A DNA stretch of 64,000 nt. Origin: Orobanche coerulescens. Its lineage: Eukaryota; Streptophyta; Magnoliopsida; Lamiales; Orobanchaceae. The stretch is taken from contig CM065815.1 in assembly GCA_033398695.1 (NCBI GenBank), positions 10,720,501-10,784,500 of the forward strand, read 5' to 3'. The notes under the pieces were generated by a model. It was not told the origin of the DNA, did no database searches, and worked only from the letters and a program-made list of their open reading frames with translations. Positions 35,601 to 44,819 of this stretch are shown here, piece by piece. How positions within the stretch are numbered: the first letter of the stretch is position 1; every line of letters begins with the position of its first letter. The position numbers were made by a program, and so were the translations under genes.

Positions 35601-35846
35601 ACAGCAAAAAAAAATATATAGTTTAAATCGTGTCAACAAATTACCTTACTGAATAAATTCAGTAGAAAGAAGTTTACCTCTAATATAACGCCACTCGTAT
35701 GGCTTGAGCTGGGTTTTAGCATATGAGAAGCTAGAAATAATGTAAGTATTCGACGCTTCTTCTTGTGCATCACACACGTATACACATACTAAGAATATGA
35801 GAAACATACTCAGATAAAATCGACTCAAAATCCATTTCTTTTCCAT
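26066..35846 (-). CDS. TMEM8/PGAP6-like membrane protein with EGF module and DUF3522 (CREST) domain
   Basis: Thirteen exons join in frame: 35846-35678, 32745-32687, 32528-32420, 32052-31943, 31155-30553, 29407-28872, 28417-28353, 28137-28058, 27772-27668, 27389-27250, 27178-27050, 26683-26531, 26219-26066 (2,412 nt, 803 aa). All borders are GT-AG. Residues 1-27 are a signal peptide (FYLSMFLIFLVCVYVCDA). Residues about 30-500 form a large extracellular region with many N-X-S/T sites. An EGF-like module follows at about 506-549 (CPSKCSSHGSC, CACDRNHGGFDC). Residues about 553-785 are the multi-pass DUF3522 domain (SIFLIASNAVAVLPAYW, SSGISSALYHACDVGTW, FLDFWLSFMAVVSTF, YWIWHSLWH). The S, H, D and H-X3-H positions typical of CREST hydrolases are present. 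Mammalian PGAP6/TMEM8A trims GPI anchors at the cell surface; the plant role is inferred only. Start chosen as the ATG opening the signal peptide. The gene looks intact. Confidence 0.88.
26221..26266. repeat. (GA)n microsatellite serving as polypyrimidine tract
   Basis: About 23 GA units. On the minus strand it is (TC)n ending directly in the CAG acceptor of the last exon at 26219. Confidence 0.92.
26337..26520. repeat. intronic short repeat, copy a
   Basis: Begins agggataattattt, ends ttttgtaatttagtccct; same family as copies b-f in this gene (intron 12). Confidence 0.55.
26769..27017. repeat. intronic short repeat, copy b
   Basis: Begins gctaattacaaaaaccacca with ggggtttgag, ends cccaaacctcaagggtagtt and gcattatccct. 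The ends are inverted repeats (intron 11). Confidence 0.75.
27465..27536. repeat. (TG)n(TA)n microsatellite
   Basis: A short TG run followed by about 30 TA units, inside intron 9. Confidence 0.95.
27619..27662. repeat. (TG)n microsatellite abutting a splice donor
   Basis: About 21 TG units. On the transcript strand the exon 9 donor reads CAG-GTATGCACACAC, so the (CA)n run begins five bases into intron 9. Confidence 0.95.
27821..28034. repeat. intronic short repeat, copy c
   Basis: Begins gggtcattagaaatactagc with cccgaggtttagctaatta, ends gtttttt-gtaattac; central ctcaagggggg (intron 8). More diverged than b, d and e. Confidence 0.55.
28486..28507. repeat. (TA)n microsatellite
   Basis: About 11 TA units, intron 6. 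Confidence 0.9.
28508..28840. repeat. intronic short repeat, copy d
   Basis: Begins gggctgactacaaaaactac with ctctgaggtttggg, ends caaatctcaaatgtaatttt and tgtaattaaacct. Carries the C-rich tract (intron 6). Confidence 0.7.
28689..28727 (-). repeat. (CCCCCA)n tract, G-rich on the transcript strand
   Basis: Five cccccA-type units followed by a run of about 14 C. The gene is on the minus strand, so intron 6 RNA carries at least five G-runs of five or more bases, a strong G-quadruplex candidate. Confidence 0.9.
29431..29876. repeat. intronic short repeat, copy e
   Basis: Begins ggataattacaaaaaccaca with gagtttgggg, ends accaaacctcaaaggtagtt and cgtaattaacccc; about 445 bp with clear inverted ends (intron 5). 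Confidence 0.75.
29880..30530. other. intron 5 sequence, second part
   Basis: AT-rich. From about 29935 to 30150 and 30425 to 30520 two stretches end in words like actccacccgtttcatatg and tgaagtggacggaggagg, which resemble the 'tccgtttcatattaa/ggacggagggagt' borders of plant short TIR elements (Stowaway or Tourist type). Not resolved further. Confidence 0.35.
32161..32362. repeat. intronic short repeat, copy f
   Basis: Begins aggattaaatgcaaaactac with cccctgaaatttagctcaat, ends cttcaggggtagtttttt and gtaattttcccc (intron 3). Confidence 0.6.
32578..32646. repeat. (AT)n(GT)n microsatellite
   Basis: An AT run followed by about 20 GT units, intron 2. Confidence 0.95.
32746..33400. other. intron 1 sequence, right part
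   Basis: No coding region. It includes a short GC-rich block near 32845-32910 (gctcccgcaaaaagcggggt) and a TA run at 33083-33102. Confidence 0.4.
33405..33650 (+). repeat. short TIR-type element in intron 1, left copy
   Basis: Shares with 35045-35250, in the same orientation, the words actagcttt, ggagtagtgtttga, ttaccatttcaatctgaac (tactatttcaatctgaac in the other copy) and ttttgacagcta. Non-coding. Confidence 0.7.
33655..33960 (+). repeat. left arm of a large inverted repeat in intron 1
   Basis: Pairs inversely with about 34685-35020. Landmarks are gaggcata and tatggtaacaagta at the outer edge, gagttttcaaacagccccta in the middle, and ggggactgatttatcaag with ccacatggct at the inner edge. 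Divergence is visible (many single changes). Confidence 0.8.
33961..34684. other. spacer between inverted-repeat arms
   Basis: AT-rich, without coding capacity or an internal pairing that I can see. Confidence 0.4.
34685..35020 (-). repeat. right arm of the intron 1 inverted repeat
   Basis: Inverse copy of 33655-33960. It also contains a local duplication of caaggaactcgtttaca (near 34826 and 34841). Confidence 0.8.
35045..35250 (+). repeat. short TIR-type element in intron 1, right copy
   Basis: Same orientation as 33405-33650, although the DNA next to it (the inverted-repeat arms) is in opposite orientation. Confidence 0.7.
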
Positions 35847-36049
35847 TTTCCTTTTCTGTACCTCTCTCTATACGATCCGAGATCATGGGCGGTATGATTC
35901 TTGATGAAAGGTAAATTGAAGGTAAATTGAAGGGGGAACAACGGGGAAAATATGTTTCTAAATTCCCACACTTCTAGTGTTGGTGACCAGGCGGTTAGCG
36001 GGTCCAAGTATCCGAGAAAAGTCCTATAATATCCAGGATCGATACTCAC
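35847..36049 (-). promoter_or_regulatory. 5' UTR and proximal promoter of the TMEM8-like gene
   Basis: This is the stretch upstream of the ATG at 35846. It contains a pyrimidine-rich word (ctctctctatacg at 35862-35874 on the plus strand). No TATA box could be assigned with certainty. Confidence 0.35.
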
Positions 36050-36410
36050 TCGAAATATTAGTAGTCTGGATATTGGTATTGAAGTTAAAAACGAAACCGT
36101 TAACCCGATAGAAAAATCGATAATTTTTCGTGAACATACATTTTACAAAATATTGTATAAAGTATTAGTACATATAAAAAAATAAGTTTAAAATACCTTA
36201 TTTCTTAATTTTCTTAGCATACATTTGAAAAAAAACCTCCATTCTTGTTTCGATTATGAGGTTTTGGTGATAAGGCTTTTAACGATTCAAGATACCCGAG
36301 AACCCGCTCGAAATACCCGGGACCGATACTCACCCAAAATGTTAGCGGTCTAGATACAAATATTGAAGTTGGGACCGGCCGTGAGGCCGAAATCGATAAT
36401 CTCGATCATG
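35980..36410 (+). repeat. diverged tandem duplication upstream of the gene
   Basis: Words such as gtatccgagaaa/gatacccgagaa, gatcgatactcac/gaccgatactcac, ggatattggtattgaagtt (atacaaatattgaagtt in the other copy) and atcgataat recur in the same order about 265 bp apart (near 36003-36125 and 36270-36400). This could be an old element duplication near the promoter. Confidence 0.7.
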
Positions 36411-36913
36411 CCGATCCGGGCCTGAGAAAGACAATATCCGACGAATCGGATCGAGAAACGGCCTCTTCGCGTCGGTGGTAAGAGTGACATAGCAGATTTT
36501 ATAGCGAGTCGGGTTGTTTTTCGTTTGTGCTTTTGGTGCGTGTGAGTGTGGTTGTATCTCAATCTAAAAATCAAAATATATATGTAATATTGAATATTAT
36601 TATAAAACTGCATTTAAAATAAAAAGGCAATGCAAAAAAAAATTCAGTTATGGTTTTTATTATAACTGGAATAATTTGTAGTTATGATTTTAAAATTCCA
36701 TTTATAAAAAAACTTCATTCGTAATATTACATCAGCGAAATAATATTTATTCACATACAATAAAGTTATACATCATTCACCAAAAAAAAAAAGGTATACG
36801 TCAGTAGCACATGAGAAGTACCTCTCATAACTTAAAATTTCTTGTAGGACACTTCTTGATGACTATTCCAATATATACATCGTGAAATAGATTGATGAAA
36901 AAAATAACACGGG
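36411..36913. other. non-coding spacer
   Basis: AT-rich DNA between the host gene and Copia 2; nothing recognised. Confidence 0.4.
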
Positions 36914-37189
36914 ATGTTATAATATCATTTTGAACTGTAGCATTAATTGTTATCACAAGATCAATAGTAGTAAATCTTATGATGTAATAGTAACAAGACT
37001 TGTGATTGTAATAGTGTCATATTTGTTACTATAAATATGTGATTATGGAAATGAAGAAATGACACACAAAAAGAAAGAGTAATAAAACTTCATATCATTT
37101 TCTCCCTACTTGTTCCCTTATTATTTTTCTATTTTATGCTATTATTATCTTCAATAATAGTCTTGCTTAATAGTATTAGTTTTATAACA
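36914..37189 (+). repeat. Copia 2 5' LTR
   Basis: TGTTATAATATC to tttataaca; contains ctataaatatgtg near 37030, a plausible TATA box, and an A-rich region with aataaaac near 37081. It is followed directly by cgttatcagtacgag. Confidence 0.8.
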
Positions 37190-37204
37190 CGTTATCAGTA
37201 CGAG
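37190..37204 (+). promoter_or_regulatory. probable primer-binding region of Copia 2
   Basis: CGTTATCAGTACGAG adjoins the LTR end. The same block (CGTTATCAGCACG) adjoins the 5' LTR of Copia 1. It does not match the 3' end of tRNA-Met, so priming may use an internal tRNA segment, as described for other Copia elements. Confidence 0.6.
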
Positions 37205-37286
37205 TTATTGCTCGGAAAAATGTTAGTATTATTCGAGCTTGAATTTATTTATACTAACTCGTTTTTATTCTGTCTTGTAGAGAAAA

Positions 37287-38411
37287 ATGGCCGGAATTGA
37301 AATCAAAAAATTCCAGATCCTCGATGGCACTGCAATAACTATTTATCATGGTGTCTTGATGTTAAATTGCACATTCAAGGTATGAGATTGGCTACAACCT
37401 TGAAATCTTTGGAACTTGCTAATGTCGATATTAAAAATGAGGCAAATGTAATGATATTCATGCGCCATCATTTATCCGAGGATCTGAAGAATGAATATAT
37501 ACAAATTGAAAGGCCTTCTGAGCTCTCGAAGAAGCTCAAAGACAGATTTGATCACACCAAAACTGTAATATTGCCACAGGCTCAATATGAATGCCAACTA
37601 CTAAGATTGCAAGATTTTAAATCTGTTGCTGATTATAATTCAGCCTTATTCAAAATTGAGTCTCGACTGGCCTTGTGCGGTACACAACTATCTGAGACTG
37701 ATAGCTGGAAAAAACATTCGCCACGATGCATTCCTCAAATATGATGCTTCAACAACAATACAGGCAACGTCAATTTCAAACATATTCTGAGCTAATTTCA
37801 GTTCTTCTCACGGCTGAGAAGACAAATGAGTTATTATTAAAAAATCATGAACTACGACCCTCTGGGTCCCGTGTCGAAACTGAAGCACATACCAGCTATG
37901 GTAGAGCTTCTGGCCGATTCAAGAGCCGTGAAAATAGACCCGAGCGTGGATCCCGGAAAAGTAGTGGACGTGGTGACTACCGTCAAAATAATTACAAAAA
38001 TGACCGCGGCGGACGTAACTGTAATAATCGTGATAATTATCATTACTCCCGTCAAAATAACTATTCCGTCAAACCAAAGCAGTCAATTCACGAGCATCGT
38101 GATAAAGGAAAAATGCCTATGGAAAATTCTAGTGATGATCCATGTCGTTGATGTGGTATAACTGGACATTGGGCTAAATATTGTCGTACTTCCCAACACC
38201 GTGTGGATTCATATCAGGCGTCAATAAAAAAATAAAGGCAAAGATGCCCAGGCTCATACCACCGAAACATTCGAGCCATCCAAAGTTATTGAGGCCAACA
38301 CATCTGGGAATATATTTGATGAAAATCTTGACCAGGACTGGAAATCACTTGAGCTAGCAGATTTCCTTGAAGATCCTGGTTCAGTGGGACATGACGATGA
38401 ATGGCTGAAAT
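37287..38411 (+). pseudogene. Copia 2 gag
   Basis: Starts MAGIEIKKFQILDGT; a one-base change near 37330 shifts frame to NYLSWCLDVKLHIQG. The capsid region follows (LKDRFDHTKTVILPQAQYE, FKSVADYNSALFKIESRLAL), then a second frame change near 37725 and a Lys/Arg/Asn-rich RNA-binding stretch. The zinc knuckle reads CR, stop, CGITGHWAKYC near 38147-38185, broken by a TGA and a frame change nearby. The C-terminal end is ADFLEDPGSVGHDDEWLK. Confidence 0.85.
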
Positions 38412-38947
38412 AAAATATTTATGCAATTATATGTCGTATATTTACTTTATGGCTTGTAATACCCCAGTTGTTTTTGTGTGTGTTTCTTTATGTATAATAT
38501 AAACATCAATAAAATCATCTATATTTTTATATGAAATTTCTCCCACTTCCAACGGCTATAAACGGCTAGTAATAGTGATTTTTGATTATATAAATATGCA
38601 CATATTTTATTCAACAACTCACTCATATTCTCTACCCTCTTATAGAAATTTTTAAGTATCTTCATCCGATTTTCTTCGAAAATGATTCACGGATCTCTCG
38701 TCTTTATTTTCACAATGATCAGCATGATCATAATACTGATGTTTAGTAAATACTTCCCTCCGGAATTATTCTAGATTGGTGTTTTATTTATCATTTATAT
38801 TGTTGGCCTTGTATCGGCACTAATGATACATACAAAAATGTATTATTGAAAAAAAAATATGTATGTTTACATTTCCATTATCAATAAAAAAAATGCTTCA
38901 TGTCTTAAATATTTATTATGTGGCGATTTGATTGAACAGGAATACAA
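38412..38947 (+). other. gag-to-pol spacer of Copia 2
   Basis: About 500 bases without a long frame. It ends in gattgaacag-gaatac, an acceptor-like junction just ahead of the protease frame, and contains the 30-codon hydrophobic frame listed separately. Confidence 0.55.
38682..38774 (+). CDS. possible 30-aa hydrophobic peptide in the Copia 2 spacer
   Basis: ATG to TAG encodes 30 residues whose centre, LVFIFTMISMIIILMF, would span a membrane. There is no homologue I recognise and no evidence of translation. It may be chance in AT-rich DNA. Confidence 0.2.
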   Translation: MIHGSLVFIFTMISMIIILMFSKYFPPELF

Positions 38948-39376
38948 ATGAAAAGTATCGAACATATACATAATTGTCTTGTTGATAGTGCAACAACGCA
39001 CACAATATTTACAAATAAAGCATATTTTTCGTGCATGAAATTATGCAAGACGCATGTTACAACTATATCTGGTCCCGTAGAGATTATTGATGGCTCCGGG
39101 AATGCAATTATGATGTTGCCTAATGGAACAATTTTACACATTGAAAATGCGTTATTATCTAGTAGATCAAAAAGAAATCTGCTGAGTTTTAAGGATGTAT
39201 GCCGAAATGGCTATCAGTTGGAAACAGTGATTGAAAATAAGAAAGGATATCTCTATATTGCATCCTATAAAATGGACACCCGACTTGTCCACGAGAAAAT
39301 TGAAGCAACAACTTATGGACTGTATTGTGTCCCTATTCGAGCTTTTGAAACCTACGCTACCATTGTTAGAATATAA
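38948..39376 (+). pseudogene. Copia 2 protease and start of GAG-pre-integrase, truncated
   Basis: CLVDSATTHTI holds the aspartic protease site (DSA rather than DSG). KRNLLSFKDVCRNGYQLET follows, as in Copia 1. The frame ends at 39363 where TGTTAG of the Copia 3 LTR begins. The last residues of the open frame are LTR-encoded. Confidence 0.88.
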
Positions 39377-40812
39377 AACGCAGCGGAAGCTAGTTGGTGA
39401 AATTATTTTATGAAAGGTTTTATAAACTAACCAACATAAAAATAGATCTATTTAGGCTTGTCAATTAATTAACTAAACGGATTAATAAACAATTAAATAC
39501 ACATGTTTACGCATGGGAGTTGGTAATTAATACCTTTGACGCGAAGTGGTAGGAAATCCCTTTTGGTCGATTTATCTCCTCTTCGTACTCCTCTTCGATC
39601 TTCTTGTATTTCTACCTCGAGATCCTCTAAAGTATATCCCGCCTATATCCGGATGTCGTGTGGGCAACAATCTACCGGACTGAACTTGGACTACAATGGA
39701 TCGACCAAATTATCTTCTCAAGAAACTCACGATTTTTGTTCTCTCTATTTTTCTTGAATATTTTGGTATTTTAGAAAAATATTATGTTAACTAAATTATG
39801 GAATTCAAGACACAAGTCAAGATCCACAATTAAACACACACAAAAAAATCGATTTTCTTGCTTCAATAATGATGTAAAAATCGGCCAACACCAATGTCCT
39901 ATTTATAGGTGTTTTGGGCTACTGTAAAGACCTTAAGGAGGATATGGTAAGGACTCCCAATAGATATTTTCTTTTCAATATTAGGACTCTATTAATATCA
40001 ACTTAGTCCACTAAAAGGTTGATATTGCACTTCCTACCAAAATCTCAAATTACGAAATTGGGCTCCTTTTGAATTAATTATTTCCCGTGTTTAAGATATT
40101 CCATGTCCATTAATTAATTTAAGCTACTGACATATAATATTATACATGAGTATACCACTCGACCTTTATTATTATATCGGAAAATTAATTCCACCTGCAT
40201 GGTTTAATATAATAATCCTTTCGAGTGCCTCAAGGGACATGATCAACCCGACTGGTCGGGACACGATTTCTAGATATAATATTAATTATCATATAAATAA
40301 TAATATTGCCCAAAATATCGAGCATATTGAGTCAATCATTGTGGCTCTACACATGATAAGTCAAAACAATAAATATTAAATATATATGATTAAATATTAA
40401 TCACTAGAATTAAGAAATAATTATTGTCCGAGATGTACGTTCTTCTAATAGTCAGTACAGAAAAATCTATCTCACCTCGATCCTGTTCAACGTATACCGA
40501 ATACGCTAATATATGCTAATGGTCAAGACCAACCAATCTCAAGCATATACTACAACCTCTCACATAACGGTCTAATGTTATATAGGTTGTGAACTAAATA
40601 TTACTATATAAGGAACCGATAATGTGATCTTCTGTGTGACACGACACACCACATTATCTACAATATAAAGTAATTTAGACTACATTTGCATAACCATAAC
40701 GTGAATAAATATGCAAAATATGTGATAAATGAATTAAATATTCTCATAGATAAAGACTGAGAAATTAGGTAATACAAGCATAAAGTATGCTTTGACGTAT
40801 ACAACCCTAACA
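39364..40812 (-). repeat. Copia 3 3' LTR
   Basis: Plus-strand borders TGTTAGAATATAAAACG and acaaccctaaca: inverted TGTTAG ends, 1,449 bp. On the minus strand it begins TGTTAGGGTTGTATACG behind the purine stretch AAGTGGAAGAC. Confidence 0.85.
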
Positions 40813-41034
40813 GTCTTCCACTTATACTCAAAGCATGCTTTTGAAGTATACTATCTAGACTATGTCTATCTATCTCCCACTTATACTCAAAAGCAATGCT
40901 GCCATACATCTCAACCCCATTCCTCCCACATGCCCTTCAAATGACTTTAAGGACAACCCTTTCGTGAAAGGATCAGCTAGGTCGTCTTCAGATACTATCT
41001 TGGAGACAATAATCTTCTCTTTCTTCACAAAATC

Positions 41035-42578
41035 TCAAATGATATGATATTTGTGTTTGATATGTTTGCTTGCTTTGTGGGCCCGTGGTTCCTTCGAATT
41101 TGCAACAACACTGGTATTATCACAATAAAGTGTAATACTCATAGGCAAACTAGGAATCACACCTAAATCCTTTAGGAAGTACTTGATCCATACCTTCTCT
41201 TTAGATGCCTTTGAGGCTGCCACATATTGGGTTTCCATGGTAGAGTCTGCTATGCATTTCTGCTTCACACTCCTCCAACTGATGGCTCCACCTCCCAAAG
41301 TGAAAACATATCCGGAAGTTGATTTCGACTTTTCTTTGTCCGCACTAAAATCTGAGTCACTGTAACCCAAAGGACAAAGTGTATCCGGTTGATATACAAG
41401 CATATACTCCCTAGTCCTTCTCAGGTACTTGAGTATATGCTTGACAGCAATCCAATGTCCCGGTCCTGGGTTTGACTGATATCTCGCCACCATGCCTACA
41501 GCATGACAGATATCAGGCCTAGTGCAAAGCATAGCATACATGAGGCTTCCCACTGCCGAAGCATAAGGGACCAGCTTCATGTCATCTATCTCCTTCTGTG
41601 TCTTAGGACACATAGCTTTGGATAGTTGAATTCCATGTCTGTAAGGTAAGAAACCTTTCTTGGAATTCTCCATGCTAAACCGCTTTAGCACCGTATCGAT
41701 ATATGATGCCTGAGATAAGCACAACATTATTTTCTTGCGATCTCGAAAGATCTTAATACCAATGATGTGCCCGGATTCTCCCAAATCCATCATATCAAAC
41801 TTCTCAGACAACCATACCCTTACGTCTGATAATACCTTCACATTGTTTCTAATTAGAAGTATATTATCTACGTACAGTACAAGAAACACCAGCATATTTC
41901 CATCGCACTTTTTGTATACACAAACCTCAAAGGACACTGTTCAAAACCATACGATTGAATGACTTCATCAAATCGCATGTTCCAAGACCTTGATGCTTGC
42001 TTGAAACCATAAATGACTCTCTTAAGCTTGCACACTAAGTGCTCATCTCCTTCAGCAATGAATCCTTCAAGTTGGCGCATATAGATTTCCTTATCAAGAC
42101 TCCCGTTCAAGAACGCAGTCTTGACATCCATCTGCCAAATCTCCATATCCAAATGTGCAGCTATAGCTAAGAGAATCCGGATCGATTTAAGCATGGCTAC
42201 TGGCGAAAATGTCTCATCGTAGTCGATGTCCTCCTTCTGAGTGTAACCTTTTGCAACAAGCCTTGCTCTGAAGGTTTTAACCTTCCCTTTCGATCCTCTC
42301 TTACGCTTGTAGAACCACTTACTTCTAATGGGTTTTACCCCATTGGGTAGCTCTACTAGCTCCCACACTTGATTAGAATCCATAGATCCCATTCCGAATT
42401 CCATTGCTGTTTTCCAGGATTCAGCATCCTTGTCTTGAACTGACTGTTTGTACGTACATAGATCCGTTTCATCCTGGTCCGGAGAGTGGTCCAAAGACGC
42501 TCCTACGCCGATGAAACATTCAGGTTGACGAAAAGCCCTCCCACTACGACGAGGCGTGTTCTTAGTTTGTGTATCCAC
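41035..42578 (-). pseudogene. Copia 3 reverse transcriptase-RNase H
   Basis: Residues of the first frame (42578-about 41930) contain [40 protein letters not shown] and LKRVIYGFKQASRSW. A frame change near 41930 leads to FLVLYVDNILLI: the catalytic motif reads YVDN, not YVDD. RNase H follows (GYSDSDFSADKEKSKSTSGY, LYCDNTSVVANS, KHIKHKYHII), continuing as FVKKEKIIVSKIVSEDDLAD to about 40880. The loss of one catalytic aspartate alone should disable polymerisation. Confidence 0.88.
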
Positions 42579-42632
42579 AATAGTGTCGATACGTTGTAAA
42601 CTAGGTGTTTGTACAATTGGTATTGTCGAAAT

Positions 42633-43412
42633 CTAGCCCCTAAGTTCTTCTAGAATGACCGCACTCATAGGCTTGTGGCTTATTACATAGTCCTCCTTTA
42701 AGAACCGGGCATTGGTGCTAACAATGACCTTATGGTCTTTAGGACTGTAGAATAAGCCACCATTCGTTCCCTTCGGATATCCTACAAACACTCGTACTTC
42801 TGTACGAGATGCCAACTTATCAGCTTCCTTATTCAGCACGTGTGCTGGTGAACCCCAAATCCGAACATGTCCTAGACTGGGCTTGCGCCCATTCCACAGT
42901 TCTTTGGGTGTTTTTGGAACTGATTTCGAAGGCACCAAGTTTAGAATGTACGCCGCTGTTTCCAAGGCATATCCCCAAAACGAAATAGGCAAATCAAAAT
43001 AACTCATCATTGACCTAACCAGCTCTAATAAAGTACGATTCCTTCGTTCAGCAACACCATTTTGTTGTGGTGTACCAGACGATGTGACCTGGGAAGTAAT
43101 CCCCTTATGTGCCAAGAAATCCAAAAACTCTCCACTAAGGTATTCGCCACTACGATCAGATAGTAGTGACTTGATACTCTGTCCATGACGCTTCTCCGTT
43201 TCAACCTTGAATTCTTTGAACTTATCAAAAGATTCAGATTTACGTCGCATCAAATAGATGTATCCACACCTCGAATAATCATCTATAAACGTGATGAAGT
43301 ATTCGAAACCACCCTTAGCCTGGATGTTCATTGGACCACATACATCAGTGTGTACTAATTCCAATACATTTTGTGCACGATTTCCTTTGCTTTGGAAAGC
43401 CCTTTTAGTCAT
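42633..43412 (-). pseudogene. Copia 3 integrase
   Basis: Core motifs are HTDVCGPMNIQAKGG, FITFIDDYSRCGYIYLM, LLSDRSGEYLS and GTPQQNGVAERRNRTL, giving the D, D, E triad, followed by HVRIWGSPAHVL. The frame breaks before the RT part. Confidence 0.88.
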
Positions 43413-43420
43413 TTTACCTT

Positions 43421-44819
43421 CTAGACAGGATTCGCGGGTTGGAATGGCTCAACTTGGAGCGAATCCAATGGGCCATCGCTCACCAATCTTTGAATCCTTC
43501 TAAGGTTAATATGACCCAATCGTAAATGCCACAAATATGTTGGATTTATGCTCGAAGGCTCTTTTCTTTTATTAGGATTAGTCAAAGAATTAAGTGATTT
43601 ATAATTATGCAGTGGAGCTGGTGCAGCATTAATGATATAAAGTTCTTCATTAAAGTACTCGCGCAAACATATTCACCATTTCTTTTAATAATTGTATTAT
43701 CTTCAAAAGAAACTGAATATCCATCGCGACGCAATTTAGAAACTGAAATTAAATTCATTCTAAAATCGGGTACCAATAATACATTATTTAGAACTAAAAT
43801 CGTATCATCAACTTTTTGCTGCACGACTCCCACTGCAACAGCCTTCAGCCTGGAATAGTCACCCCAGCTTATTGTAATGTCATCCGCACTAAGTACCTTG
43901 GTTACTTGGAACCCCTGCGAGTCATAACAAACATGATCAGTGGAGCCCGAATCCACTATCCACGAAGTGATAGAACATGCAGCCAAACATGTTTTGACTA
44001 CTAGTGCATGAGACGTACCTTTCTTAGGGCAGTCACTCTTGAAATGCCCTTTCAGACCGCAATTGAAACACTTGCCCTTCGGCTTTTTGTTCGCCTCGGA
44101 CTGAGGAGCCTTTGACTGAGGAGCCTTGCCCTTAGCTTTGAAGGTTGCCACTTGCTTCTGGCCAACTTGCCTTTTCTTCTTTCCCCATTTGGGTTTTGAA
44201 GAAGCAGCGCCGGTTGCCGCAAAAATTTGATGATAACCTTGTTTGAAGAGACCTTCGGCAGACTGAAGCTCTGTCAGAAGTTCCGCCAATGTGTAAGTCC
44301 TACGATTCATATTGTAGTTGAGGCGGAACTGCTCAAAGCTTCTTGGTAAACTGCCCAAGATAATATCGACCTGCGATTCCGAATCGATAGTGGCCCCGAG
44401 TATGCTCAGTTCATTCAAATGAGACATCATTTTAAGAACGTGATCCCTTACTGGGGTCCCTTTAGACATTTGGGTTGTCATCAAAACCCTCATTACATTT
44501 TGCCTAGCCACCCGGTTCTGATGACCAAACATCTCAGTGAGATTTTTCATCATTTCCGCGGCCGAGCCCATCATCTGATGCTGATGTTGAAATACATTTG
44601 TCAGTGAAGCCAAAATGTAACAACGAGCCATCTCATCAGACTTTTTTCATTTCCGGAATTCATCCAAATCTTCAGGAATGGCATCCGTTTTTGGTTCCAA
44701 ATGTCTCTCCTCAGTTAAAACAAATTTATGCCCCTCAGCAATCAAGACAATATCAAGATTTCTTTTCCAGTCGGCAAAGTTAGTGCCATCAAGTTTGTTT
44801 TCTTTGAGAATAACAGTGT
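43421..44819 (-). pseudogene. Copia 3 gag, zinc knuckle, protease and pre-integrase
   Basis: From about 44819 the minus strand reads LKENKLDGTNFADWKRNLDI; after a TGA near 44640 it continues MARCYILASLTNVFQ. It includes a capsid region (LTEMFGHQNRVARQNVMRVL), a CCHC knuckle (CFNCGLKGHFKSDC), the protease site WIVDSGSTDHVC and NLISVSKLRRDGY. It then shifts frame near 43640 to the pre-integrase LWHLRLGHINLRRIQRL. The N-terminus is removed by the Gypsy B insertion. Confidence 0.88.

Larger units (their letters stand above)
36914..39363 (+). mobile_element. Copia 2: 5' part of a Ty1/Copia element, cut by Copia 3
   Basis: Starts with a 276-bp LTR, then primer-binding region, gag, spacer and protease on the plus strand. 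The protease/pre-integrase frame is interrupted at 39363 by the LTR of Copia 3. The remaining pol is presumably beyond the nested insertions, outside the window. The layout and motifs mirror Copia 1, so the two belong to one lineage. Confidence 0.85.
39364..44819 (-). mobile_element. Copia 3: Ty1/Copia element, interrupted in gag by Gypsy B
   Basis: The minus-strand element has its 3' LTR at 39364-40812 and gag at the right. Order from right to left is gag, protease, integrase, RT, RNase H, polypurine tract, LTR. It lies in the Copia 2 protease gene, with gag cut near 44819 by the Gypsy B LTR. Several frame changes make it inactive. Its 5' LTR is not in the window. Confidence 0.9.
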
